Of a DNA stretch of 7,151 nucleotides, positions 1 to 6,198 are shown in pieces. Positions within the stretch are counted from its first letter, which is position 1; every line of letters starts with the position of its first letter. The notes under the pieces are model-generated. The model ran no database searches. It was given only the letters and a program-made list of their open reading frames with translations, and was not told the DNA's origin. The DNA comes from CAYFMS01 sp964491425. Lineage in GTDB: Bacteria; Patescibacteriota; Patescibacteriia; UBA9934. The stretch spans positions 1 to 7,151 of the forward strand of contig CAZBFR010000039.1 of NCBI GenBank assembly GCA_964491425.1, read 5' to 3'. The position numbers and the translations under genes are program-made.

Positions 1-1466
1 ATATTTGTTCCTTTGTCTACCGCGCGTACGTTAAGAATTCCGTTTGCGTCGATATCGAAAGTAACTTCGATTTGTGGAACGCCTCGTGGTGCTGGCGGGA
101 TGCCCGAAAGCGTAAAGCGTCCGAGAATTTTGTTGTCCGCCGCCATCTCGCGCTCTCCTTGAAGAACGAGAATCTCGACCGACGGTTGATTATCCGTTGC
201 TGTTGAGAAGATTTGTGACTTCTTTGTCGGGATCGTTGTATTTCGTTCGATAAGCTTCGTTGCGATTCCTCCCATTGTTTCGATTCCAAGCGAAAGCGGA
301 GTGACGTCAAGAAGGAGAACGTCTTTTACGTCTCCCTGAAGTACTCCGGCCTGAACCGCAGCCCCGAGAGCGACGACCTCGTCAGGGTTTACCGAAACGT
401 TTGGCTTCTTTCCGAAATAGTCTTCGACTTTCTTAAGGATGAGCGGCATTCGGGTCATTCCCCCGACCATAACGATCTCTTGAATCTCGTCTTTTGAAAG
501 CTTTGCGTCCTTAAGCGCCTGTTCAACCGGTTTCATTGTCTTATCGGCAAGAGGCATTACGAGCTCCTCGAGTTTTGAACGCGTAAGCGTGAGGACTAAG
601 TGCTTTGGACCCTCGGCTCCAGACGTAATAAACGGTTGGTTGATCTCAGTTTGTTGCGCCGTTGAAAGCTCGATCTTTGCGCGTTCCGCCGCGTCTTTAA
701 TCCGTTGAAGCGCGAGCTTGTCCTGCGAAAGGTCAACCCCTTCTTGCTTCTTAAACTCGTCGATAATCCAGTTGATAATGACAAGGTCAAAGTCATCTCC
801 TCCGAGGTGCGTATCTCCCGAAGTCGACATAACCTCAACGGTATCTGCCGAAACGTCGAGCACGGAAACGTCAAACGTTCCTCCTCCAAGATCGTACACA
901 AGAATCTTTTGTCCCGCTTTTTTATCAAATCCGTAAGCGAGCGCCGCGGCCGTCGGCTCGTTAATAATACGCATGACCTTAAGACCCGCGATTTCTCCCG
1001 CGTCCTTTGTCGCTTGTCGTTGCGCGTCGTCAAAGTAGGCCGGAACGGTAATAATCGCTTCCGTAATCGTTTCTCCGAGTTTCTCTTCGGCGTCCGACTT
1101 CAACTTTTGGAGGACCATCGCTCCGATTTCTTGTGGCGTGTATTCCTTATCTCCCATCTTTACCGCAACGCCTTCCCCACGCTTTACGATTTGGTACGGC
1201 ATGAGTTTAATATCGCGTTGTACTTCCGGATCCTCCCACTTTCGTCCAATCAAACGCTTAATCGAAAACAAGGTGTCGTTCGGGTTTGTAACCGCTTGAC
1301 GCTTTGCTGGAAGTCCAACAACGCGCTCGCCCGCCTTATTTGTCGCAATCATCGACGGCGTTGTTCGTACACCCTCTTTGTTTTCAAGAATTTTCGGCCG
1401 GCCTCCTTCCATAATCGCCATTGCCGAGTTTGTTGTTCCAAGATCGATTCCTAGAATTTTTGCCAT
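1..1466 (-). CDS. dnaK: Molecular chaperone DnaK (Hsp70), C-terminal part cut by the left window edge
   Basis: Cytoplasmic ATP-dependent chaperone that binds and refolds exposed hydrophobic peptides, working with GrpE and normally DnaJ. My reading from the ATG at 1466-1464 stays open for 488 codons to the edge of the window; full DnaK is usually about 600-640 residues, so much of the lid is missing. Visible Hsp70 marks are the phosphate-1 motif GIDLGTTNS (residues 6-14), INEPTAAALAYG (168-179), phosphate-2 DLGGGTFDVS (192-201), the adenosine motif VMVGGMTRMP (332-341), the interdomain linker VLLLDVTP (383-390) and the start of the substrate-binding beta domain, ending near DIDANGILNV (471-480). 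The start is one base after the grpE stop and no SD is visible, so translation is probably coupled to grpE. It is the last gene of the operon in view and should be under HrcA/CIRCE control. Nothing looks broken; the truncation comes from the window. Confidence 0.98.
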   Translation of the reverse strand, partial: MAKILGIDLGTTNSAMAIMEGGRPKILENKEGVRTTPSMIATNKAGERVVGLPAKRQAVTNPNDTLFSIKRLIGRKWEDPEVQRDIKLMPYQIVKRGEGVAVKMGDKEYTPQEIGAMVLQKLKSDAEEKLGETITEAIITVPAYFDDAQRQATKDAGEIAGLKVMRIINEPTAAALAYGFDKKAGQKILVYDLGGGTFDVSVLDVSADTVEVMSTSGDTHLGGDDFDLVIINWIIDEFKKQEGVDLSQDKLALQRIKDAAERAKIELSTAQQTEINQPFITSGAEGPKHLVLTLTRSKLEELVMPLADKTMKPVEQALKDAKLSKDEIQEIVMVGGMTRMPLILKKVEDYFGKKPNVSVNPDEVVALGAAVQAGVLQGDVKDVLLLDVTPLSLGIETMGGIATKLIERNTTIPTKKSQIFSTATDNQPSVEILVLQGEREMAADNKILGRFTLSGIPPAPRGVPQIEVTFDIDANGILNVRAVDKGTN

Positions 1467-1467
1467 A

Positions 1468-1947
1468 TTATTTCTTTACAATTACTTTTGCTGGTCTGAT
1501 AACGGTTTCCCCGATTTTCCAGCCCTGACTTACAACCTCCATTCCTCCGTCCCCCTCTTTTTCCTCAACCGCTTCGTGAAGATTTGGATCAAAGGCACCG
1601 TCCGTCGCAACCGGCTCGAGACCGAGATCTTTTAGGACCGCCTCGAACTGTTGCTTAATAAACGTGACTCCCTGGAGCCAGGTCTTCACTTTCGCGTCTT
1701 CCGTTTCCGGAACGTGGCGAACCGCTTGATCGAAGTTATCCATTACAGGAAGAAGCGACTCCGCAAATCTCGCGCGAATCCGTTCGCGACCCTTCGTTAG
1801 CGTCGTATCCATCTCTTTCTTCAAATTTTCGTAGTCCGCAAGCGCCCGCTTCCAACCTTCCATGTACTCGGTGCATTGTGGGCAAGCATCCTTCTCACAA
1901 GATTCTTTCTCACACTCACAATTTTCACATTTATTCTTTTCTTCCAT
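1468..1947 (-). CDS. grpE: Nucleotide exchange factor GrpE, with a cysteine-rich N-terminus
   Basis: GrpE releases ADP from DnaK and resets its substrate cycle in the cytoplasm. The 159-residue product carries the family core: a long-helix segment from about residue 28 (GWKRALADYENLKKE, 31-45), the four-helix region LLPVMDNFDQAV (65-76) and WLQGVTFIKQQF (90-101), and the C-terminal beta domain with FDPNLHEAVE (119-128), GWKIGETVIRPAKVIV (142-157). Its head is unusual: six cysteines within residues 7-25 (C7, C10, C12, C17, C22, C25), including two CxxC pairs, where most GrpE proteins have a variable acidic tail. The pattern suggests metal binding or redox sensitivity, but this is inferred. The ATG at 1947 lies 17 bases inside the end of hrcA and has no visible SD, which points to translational coupling. 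dnaK starts one base after its stop. Confidence 0.97.
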   Translation of the reverse strand: MEEKNKCENCECEKESCEKDACPQCTEYMEGWKRALADYENLKKEMDTTLTKGRERIRARFAESLLPVMDNFDQAVRHVPETEDAKVKTWLQGVTFIKQQFEAVLKDLGLEPVATDGAFDPNLHEAVEEKEGDGGMEVVSQGWKIGETVIRPAKVIVKK

Positions 1948-2635
1948 ACGATTGATCTAAGACTGCGCGAACTTCCTCGAGCAGTTGTAAATTTTTTTCA
2001 TAGTCCATTCTCATAGGCCCCATCAGTCCAATCATTCCAGTCGCTCCAGACGGGAGTCGGTACTTCGCAACGATTGTCGCAACTTCCTTCCCGAACGGAT
2101 TATCGTTCCCGATAAACACCCGAACATCTTTTTCCACGTCGTCAAAGACCGTCTTCATCACCTCGTCGAGTCGATCGACAATGTGCGAGAGCGTTCGGAG
2201 TGTTTCAACGTCTTGAAAGTCCGGCTTCGAGAACAGATTCGAGATTCCGGTCGTTTGATTGCGATTCGCGTCGAGCGACACGAGCGCTGTTTCTCCTGAA
2301 ATTTGCGAAAGCGCCTTCGCCATCCCCTGCATTACGTCCTCATCAGTTCCCTGTGCCACCTCTCGAAGCTCTTTTCTAGCTCCAAGCTTCCGGCTATGTT
2401 GCCGAATAAGTTGGAGGTAGAAGCGGTAGCCTTCCTCGGTCGGGACGCGCCCGGAAGAGGTGTGCGGTTGGCGCAAATAGCCTTCCTCTTCAAGCACCGC
2501 CATATCATTCCGGATCGTTGCCGGAGAGACGTCGAGCCGATAATTCGACGCGATTGTACTCGACGCAACAGGCTCCGCGGTTTTTACGTATTCTTGGACC
2601 GTCGCCGCAAGAATCCGCTGTAAACGTTCATTCAT
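1931..2635 (-). CDS. hrcA: Heat-inducible transcription repressor HrcA, short form
   Basis: HrcA binds the CIRCE operator as a dimer and represses class I heat-shock genes; in known systems its activity depends on chaperone availability. The N-terminal winged helix-turn-helix is clear: EPVASSTIAS (21-30), SPATIRNDMAVLEEEGYLRQ (37-56), and the wing with TSSGRVPTEEGYRFYL (59-74). The family C-terminus is also present: VFIGNDNP (173-180) and MIGLMGPMRMDYEKN (201-215). At 234 residues it is about 100 shorter than the common form of roughly 340. The loss falls between residues 80 and 170, where the inserted dimerising domain normally sits, so this is an internally shortened but intact-looking protein. 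The ATG at 2635 is the only good start, lying 12 bases downstream of CIRCE; no SD precedes it. Its end overlaps grpE by 17 bases. First gene of the hrcA-grpE-dnaK operon, and probably autoregulated. Confidence 0.96.
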   Translation of the reverse strand: MNERLQRILAATVQEYVKTAEPVASSTIASNYRLDVSPATIRNDMAVLEEEGYLRQPHTSSGRVPTEEGYRFYLQLIRQHSRKLGARKELREVAQGTDEDVMQGMAKALSQISGETALVSLDANRNQTTGISNLFSKPDFQDVETLRTLSHIVDRLDEVMKTVFDDVEKDVRVFIGNDNPFGKEVATIVAKYRLPSGATGMIGLMGPMRMDYEKNLQLLEEVRAVLDQSYGRKE

Positions 2636-2647
2636 AAACGAAACAAA

Positions 2648-2674
2648 TTAGCACTCCGAATTGTAGAGTGCTAA
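2648..2674 (-). promoter_or_regulatory. CIRCE operator (HrcA binding site)
   Basis: A perfect inverted repeat: TTAGCACTC (2648-2656), a 9-base spacer, and GAGTGCTAA (2666-2674). This equals the CIRCE consensus with no mismatch in either 9-base arm. It lies between the hrcA promoter and the hrcA ATG, and its spacer contains the -10 box, so bound HrcA would cover the RNA polymerase contact region and the start point. Confidence 0.98.
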
Positions 2675-2688
2675 TTAAATGCTGTCAA
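2653..2688 (-). promoter_or_regulatory. Sigma70-type promoter of the hrcA-grpE-dnaK operon
   Basis: On the minus strand the -35 box is TTGACA (2688-2683), the spacer is exactly 17 bases, and the -10 box is TACAAT (2665-2660), one base from consensus. The predicted start is near 2653, giving a leader of about 18 bases with no SD. The -10 box occupies the last six plus-strand bases of the CIRCE spacer. The -35 box starts only four bases after the stop of the preceding 49-residue gene. Confidence 0.9.
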
Positions 2689-2692
2689 GATT

Positions 2693-2842
2693 TTACGAAA
2701 GCAGTGTTGATAAGATCCCGAATACGGCGATTAGGATACATCCGGAAACGAGCCCGTACGCAAACGATTCGAAAATCTTATTATGCTTGCGGTGCCGTTT
2801 CTTAAATGCCGACGCTGATTTTTTCCTCCCTTTAAATTTCAT
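2693..2842 (-). CDS. Unrecognised 49-residue protein with basic head and one predicted membrane segment
   Basis: I do not recognise a family. The reading frame runs from ATG (2842-2840) to TAA (2695-2693). Residues 1-22 are strongly basic (MKFKGRKK at the start, then KKRHRKHNK at 14-22) and contain no acid. Residues 27-48 are mostly hydrophobic with small residues (FAYGLVSGCILIAVFGIL within it) and would form one membrane helix. By the positive-inside rule the N-terminus should be cytoplasmic. The ATG lies one base after the TAG of the 323-residue gene, with no SD, which is a common arrangement for translational coupling and is the main reason to believe in the gene. It could be a small partner of the upstream protein or of the antiporter, but that is inference. 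It is short enough for many gene finders to miss. Confidence 0.7.
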   Translation of the reverse strand: MKFKGRKKSASAFKKRHRKHNKIFESFAYGLVSGCILIAVFGILSTLLS

Positions 2843-2843
2843 A

Positions 2844-3815
2844 CTAGATCATTTTTGCGTATTCCTCGACGAGCTTTTTACTTATCGCGATTGCGTGGTC
2901 CTTTGCCTGCTCTCCATTATCATATTCAACGGCCTGATTCGCCTCAATAAACAGATAGTTCCCCTTTGAGTCCTGTCCCATAAACTGCCAATCCCTTCCC
3001 GGCCGTCCCGAGTTGATCGCATTTCTTAAATTACGGTACGGAGGATAGTCCTCGTTCCCGGATTGCTCCGCGAGCGCTTGTTTTACAAGCTCAGCGTTCG
3101 AAAAATCGATTCGTACACTCGACGTTTCGCCCCTTTCTAGTCGCGCATCGAGTGTTTCGGCGTCGAGTTCGGGAATTTGCCCAATTTCAAGCGCCTCTTT
3201 GTAAGTATCAAGGAGTCCTCGAAGTTTATTTTTCTCCCGCCCAATCGCCCGCATAATATCGCCTTGATACATCGAAAAGTCTTGTGCGGTTACTCCACGA
3301 ATCCCCGCGTCACGCATAAGCGCGAGGCGCTCTTCGTTTGTAAGTTGATTTTGCTTCGCGGAATCGAGTGCATTCGTCATCCGAATAACACGGTCGTGAG
3401 CAGAAGCGATCTCCTTACTCTTCGCAATCTTCCAAGATTCAAATTTCTCGTTCTCGCCATCCTCTACAAATTCGGGCGTACTTTCAACCTGCTCCTCGCT
3501 CACTTCGGGAGCGTCGACGATCTCTTCGGGTTCTTGTTCAGGTTCAGCGTTAGGTGCTTCCTGTGGCTGAATTTCTTTAACAGGAATTCCTTTAAGTTTT
3601 GCCTTGATTGCCTCAACACGTGCGAGCGTTTTTGCATCTTGCTCCTGATTCCCTTGTCTCAATTGCTCTATCGCCCTATTACGTTCATCGATTGTCGGAG
3701 CCATAAACACCTCCGTGTCGCTTTGGGGCGACCCTGGTTGCTGTAGCTGTTCTAATTCTTCACGAGCATACATCGCCGAATCAGATTCGGGACCATGCCC
3801 ACGATCCATCACCAT
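2844..3815 (-). CDS. Unrecognised 323-residue acidic, partly disordered protein
   Basis: No family is recognised and no signal peptide or membrane segment is visible, so it is probably cytoplasmic. Residues 1-80 are polar and probably partly helical (ERNRAIEQLRQG, 44-55; ARVEAIKAKLKG, 65-76). Residues 80-120 are rich in Glu and Pro and look disordered. Residues 120-215 are likely helical (SWKIAKSKEIASAHDRVI, 127-144). The C-terminal part (about 255-323) looks like a small folded domain containing DWQFMGQDSKGNYLFIEAN (275-293) and a final helix. The gene starts 9 bases after the antiporter stop. A TATAAT box overlaps that stop and sits eight bases before the first ATG (3815), so a leaderless transcript is possible; a second in-frame ATG is at 3809. 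No SD is seen. The 49-residue gene follows after one base. Linkage suggests a role with one of these neighbours, but the sequence does not show which. Confidence 0.85.
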   Translation of the reverse strand: MVMDRGHGPESDSAMYAREELEQLQQPGSPQSDTEVFMAPTIDERNRAIEQLRQGNQEQDAKTLARVEAIKAKLKGIPVKEIQPQEAPNAEPEQEPEEIVDAPEVSEEQVESTPEFVEDGENEKFESWKIAKSKEIASAHDRVIRMTNALDSAKQNQLTNEERLALMRDAGIRGVTAQDFSMYQGDIMRAIGREKNKLRGLLDTYKEALEIGQIPELDAETLDARLERGETSSVRIDFSNAELVKQALAEQSGNEDYPPYRNLRNAINSGRPGRDWQFMGQDSKGNYLFIEANQAVEYDNGEQAKDHAIAISKKLVEEYAKMI

Positions 3816-3816
3816 A

Positions 3817-3829
3817 TATTCGTATTATA
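3817..3829 (-). promoter_or_regulatory. Candidate -10 box for leaderless transcription of the 323-residue gene
   Basis: The minus strand has a consensus TATAAT (3829-3824) overlapping the antiporter TAA stop, then eight bases, then ATG. A start near 3817 would leave a leader of 0-2 bases. No good -35 box lies 16-18 bases upstream, and the upstream TG is not at the extended -10 spacing, so the call rests on the -10 box and on the identical spacing upstream of the metallopeptidase gene. Confidence 0.45.
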
Positions 3830-5492
3830 CACCAATTTTTCGCTTCTGCTTTTTCGCGAGCGCCGACCAAGACGCACGCGTCTTTCGCTTCGCGAGAAGG
3901 TCCTTAAAGAGCTCGCCGGAAAGAATCGAAGGAACGATGACAAAGGTTGCCCCCTGCTCGTAAAGGAGCTTCGCTTCACGCGCGCTTTTTGCCGTAACAA
4001 TAACGGAAGCCTTCGAACGTTTTGAAATACAGTAGAGAAGTAGGTCGCGACTTACGGCAACGTCCGGTACGGTCGAAATAACCGTCTCCGCCTTTTCAAG
4101 TTTTAAATATTCAAGAAAATCCTCGTTCCCCGCGTCGCCGTACTCGAAAGGAACCTGTAGTGCTTGAAGGTCTTTAAGCGCGCTCGGATCGAAATCGACA
4201 ACGACAAATGATTTCTTTAACTTTTCGATTGTGGGAAGGATTTCCTCCCCAAGTTTTTCGTAACCGATAAGAACAATTTGTGCGGAAGGGCGTGACCGTA
4301 CGCGGTCCTTGTCGGGAGCGCGCTCGAGGAATCGAAATGCCGGCTCGAGGAACTGATAAATTTGTTCATTATAGATCGTAAGATAGGTCGATCCGGCGAT
4401 CGTTACGAGCCCAACGATTGTTGCGAGCGAAAGTGCGTCAGCGTCGACAAATCCGAGCGAAATTCCGGCAGCGAGGAAGATAAATGAAAACTCCGAAATT
4501 TGCGCAACGGTTGTTCCAACAAGAAATCCCGTACGAGGATGATACCCAAATATCCGCATTAAAATAACAACGATAAGCGGGTTACCGATAAGGATAAAGA
4601 GACTTAGAACAATCGACGGGACAATTAGCGATTCAAGAGATCCAACCGAAAGATGCGTTCCAAGCGTTACAAAGAAAAGCACGAGGAAAAAGTCTCGTAG
4701 CGGGCGGATTTTCGATTCGACTTCGCGGTGGAACTGGCTACCGGCGAGCGAAATTCCGGCGAGAAGAGCGCCGACCTCGATACCAAATCCGAGGAAATGA
4801 AGCGTACTCGCAATTGCAAAACACCAAGTCAAGGCCGTAAGAAAAAGAAGTTCTTGCGACTTCGCGGCATAGGTAAAGATATACGGGAGAATGAACTTAG
4901 CAAGAAGAAAGAGGACGACAACAACAAGGGTCATCTTCACGAGTGCAAGAAGGATCGCCGAAGAAACGATCGATCCCGAATCCCCGATCGTTCCAAGAAC
5001 AAGGAGAAGCGCCATCGCGATTAAATCTTGGACGATTAAAAATCCCGTCGCGATTCTCCCGTAAAAACGATCGATATCACGCTTATCCGAGAGAAGCTTT
5101 ACGATAATAATTGTACTTGAGAACGCGAACGCTACGGCCGTAAAGAGCGACGTAAGGATATCGAGATCAAGGAGTCTACCGATTCCGTACCCAACAAGCG
5201 TTGTAAATACGACCTGACCCACTCCTCCGATAAGCGCAATCTTTCCGATATCCTTAATATTGCGCCAATTTAGGTTAAGTCCTACGAGAAACAAAAGGAA
5301 CGCAATTCCAATTTTCGACAACGCTTCGAGCATCTCCGGCGATTCCGCGAAGTTAAGGACATTTGGACCTACAACAAGTCCCGTAACAATGTACGCAATT
5401 ATGAGCGGTTGCTTAAGAAGATGTGCGAGGAGCGAAAAAATTCCCGCCGTGATAATAATGATGGCGATTTCGGCGAATAATTGATCTATCAT
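3825..5492 (-). CDS. CPA2-family monovalent cation:proton antiporter with C-terminal RCK_N (TrkA-N) domain, KefB-like
   Basis: Inner-membrane carrier exchanging K+ or Na+ for protons, with a cytoplasmic regulatory domain. The 555 residues hold about 12 hydrophobic segments from 4 to 378. Family marks include LIIAYIVTGLVVGPNVL (30-46), GIAFLLFLVGL (62-72), GRIATGFLIVQDLIAM (145-160) with the ion-binding Q155-D156 pair, GFGIEVGALLAGISLA (235-250) and AQISEFSFI (330-338). Residues 404-525 form the RCK_N fold: VLIGYEKLGEE (407-417), VVVDFDP (430-436), YGDAGNEDFL (451-460), and FVIVPSILSGE (517-527). The nucleotide-binding loop reads GYEKLG, with Glu in place of the middle Gly of GxGxxG, so NAD(H) binding may be altered. 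A GGGAGG SD ends two bases before the ATG, which is unusually close. The gene is divergent from the metallopeptidase and is followed by the 323- and 49-residue genes. Which cation it carries cannot be read from the sequence. Confidence 0.93.
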   Translation of the reverse strand: MIDQLFAEIAIIIITAGIFSLLAHLLKQPLIIAYIVTGLVVGPNVLNFAESPEMLEALSKIGIAFLLFLVGLNLNWRNIKDIGKIALIGGVGQVVFTTLVGYGIGRLLDLDILTSLFTAVAFAFSSTIIIVKLLSDKRDIDRFYGRIATGFLIVQDLIAMALLLVLGTIGDSGSIVSSAILLALVKMTLVVVVLFLLAKFILPYIFTYAAKSQELLFLTALTWCFAIASTLHFLGFGIEVGALLAGISLAGSQFHREVESKIRPLRDFFLVLFFVTLGTHLSVGSLESLIVPSIVLSLFILIGNPLIVVILMRIFGYHPRTGFLVGTTVAQISEFSFIFLAAGISLGFVDADALSLATIVGLVTIAGSTYLTIYNEQIYQFLEPAFRFLERAPDKDRVRSRPSAQIVLIGYEKLGEEILPTIEKLKKSFVVVDFDPSALKDLQALQVPFEYGDAGNEDFLEYLKLEKAETVISTVPDVAVSRDLLLYCISKRSKASVIVTAKSAREAKLLYEQGATFVIVPSILSGELFKDLLAKRKTRASWSALAKKQKRKIGV

Positions 5493-5493
5493 A

Positions 5494-5499
5494 TCCTCC
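5494..5499 (-). promoter_or_regulatory. Ribosome binding site of the antiporter gene
   Basis: The minus strand reads GGGAGG, then a single A (5494-5493 region), then the T before ATG at 5492. It is a strong SD but only about two bases from the start codon, closer than usual. No alternative in-frame start lies just downstream, so this start is kept. Confidence 0.65.
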
Positions 5500-5507
5500 C
5501 TGTCATT

Positions 5508-5523
5508 TGCTATAATGATACCA
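5508..5523 (-). promoter_or_regulatory. Candidate extended -10 promoter of the antiporter gene
   Basis: The minus strand shows TGG followed by TATCAT (5520-5515), one mismatch from TATAAT, in TGN extended -10 form. The predicted start is near 5508, giving a leader of about 16 bases that contains the SD. The -35 region is poor. It overlaps the plus-strand promoter of the metallopeptidase almost completely. Confidence 0.5.
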
Positions 5524-5524
5524 C
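5508..5524 (+). promoter_or_regulatory. Extended -10 promoter of the metallopeptidase gene, probably leaderless
   Basis: TGC followed by TATAAT (5511-5516) is a perfect extended -10 element, which can work without a -35 box. The ATG follows after eight bases (5525), so a start at 5522-5525 would leave a leader of zero to three bases. There is no room for an SD and none is present. Confidence 0.7.
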
Positions 5525-6193
5525 ATGCGCGAAAAGATTTTGTACCATATCCGCAGGGAGTCGCGCCGAACGCTCTCGATTCACGTTAACGCAGACGGGA
5601 GCGTTCTTGTTTGTGCGCCAAAAGCGCTTCCGCTTGAGGCGATTAAAAAATTCGTAGCGGAAAAACGGGTGTGGATTCGAAAGCATGTCGAGTCGATTCG
5701 CGTGCGACTTGCGAACTTCAAACCGCATACATTTACGGAGGGCGACGTTTTCTTGTACTTGGGGGCGGAAAATCGGTTAGTGTTTAAGGGTCGCTCGGTT
5801 GCAATCGTTGATAATGAACTTCATGTTCCAAAAGGCTCGCCAAAATTTACGAAAAAACGAATCGAGGATTTTTATAAAAAAGAAGCTCGGGAGTATTTCA
5901 TTTCCATGCTTGCGGAAATCGAACCGCAAATGCGAACCCGCGCAACCCGCCTCTGGCTTTCCGGTGCAAAACGACGATGGGGATCTTGTAATAACACAAA
6001 CGGCCTAAATATTAACTGGCGTTTAATCATGGCGCCTCCGGCCGTAATTCGTTCCGTCATTGTCCACGAACTCGCGCACACGATTCGAAAAGACCATAGT
6101 AAGGCCTTTTGGAAAATCGTCCGCCACCACTGCCCAAGCTATTCTCGTCAAAAGAAATGGCTTAGAGATTTCGAACTGTTTTTGGCGTGGTAA
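5525..6193 (+). CDS. YgjP-like (DUF45) zinc metallopeptidase
   Basis: A predicted cytoplasmic zinc-dependent peptidase of the YgjP/DUF45 family (PF01863, related to SprT/WLM peptidases); its natural substrates are poorly known. The 222 residues match the usual length of about 230. The N-terminal half (1-110) is the typical beta-rich segment, with the KKFVAEKRVWIRKH helix at 41-54. Diagnostic marks follow: RRWGSCNNTNGLNINWRLIM (150-169) and the zinc site HELAH (181-185), where H181 and H185 would bind zinc and E182 would be catalytic. H191 in KDHSKAFWKIV (189-199) is the likely third ligand. HCPSYSRQKKWL (202-213) closes the family signature. No signal peptide is present. All active-site residues are intact. 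The only start near the promoter is ATG 5525, eight bases after a TATAAT box, so translation is probably leaderless. It runs divergently from the antiporter and converges with the unrecognised gene at 6240-6614. Confidence 0.93.
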   Translation: MREKILYHIRRESRRTLSIHVNADGSVLVCAPKALPLEAIKKFVAEKRVWIRKHVESIRVRLANFKPHTFTEGDVFLYLGAENRLVFKGRSVAIVDNELHVPKGSPKFTKKRIEDFYKKEAREYFISMLAEIEPQMRTRATRLWLSGAKRRWGSCNNTNGLNINWRLIMAPPAVIRSVIVHELAHTIRKDHSKAFWKIVRHHCPSYSRQKKWLRDFELFLAW

Positions 6194-6198
6194 TGTCA

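Noticed and set aside
705..1454. A 249-codon plus-strand open frame antisense to dnaK
   Set aside because: The product is Arg/Ser/Leu-rich without recognisable domains, and the minus strand encodes a fully conserved DnaK across the whole interval. It is a shadow of dnaK codon use.
2821..2832. A GGGAGG SD-like sequence just inside the 49-aa gene
   Set aside because: No in-frame start codon follows at a suitable distance; it encodes Lys-Gly-Arg codons of the basic head and is more likely a coding coincidence.
2679..2969. A plus-strand 96-codon frame covering the hrcA promoter and the 49-aa gene
   Set aside because: It begins inside the heat-shock promoter, has no SD, and runs antisense to the coupled 323-aa/49-aa pair. 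The minus-strand reading explains the tight spacing better.
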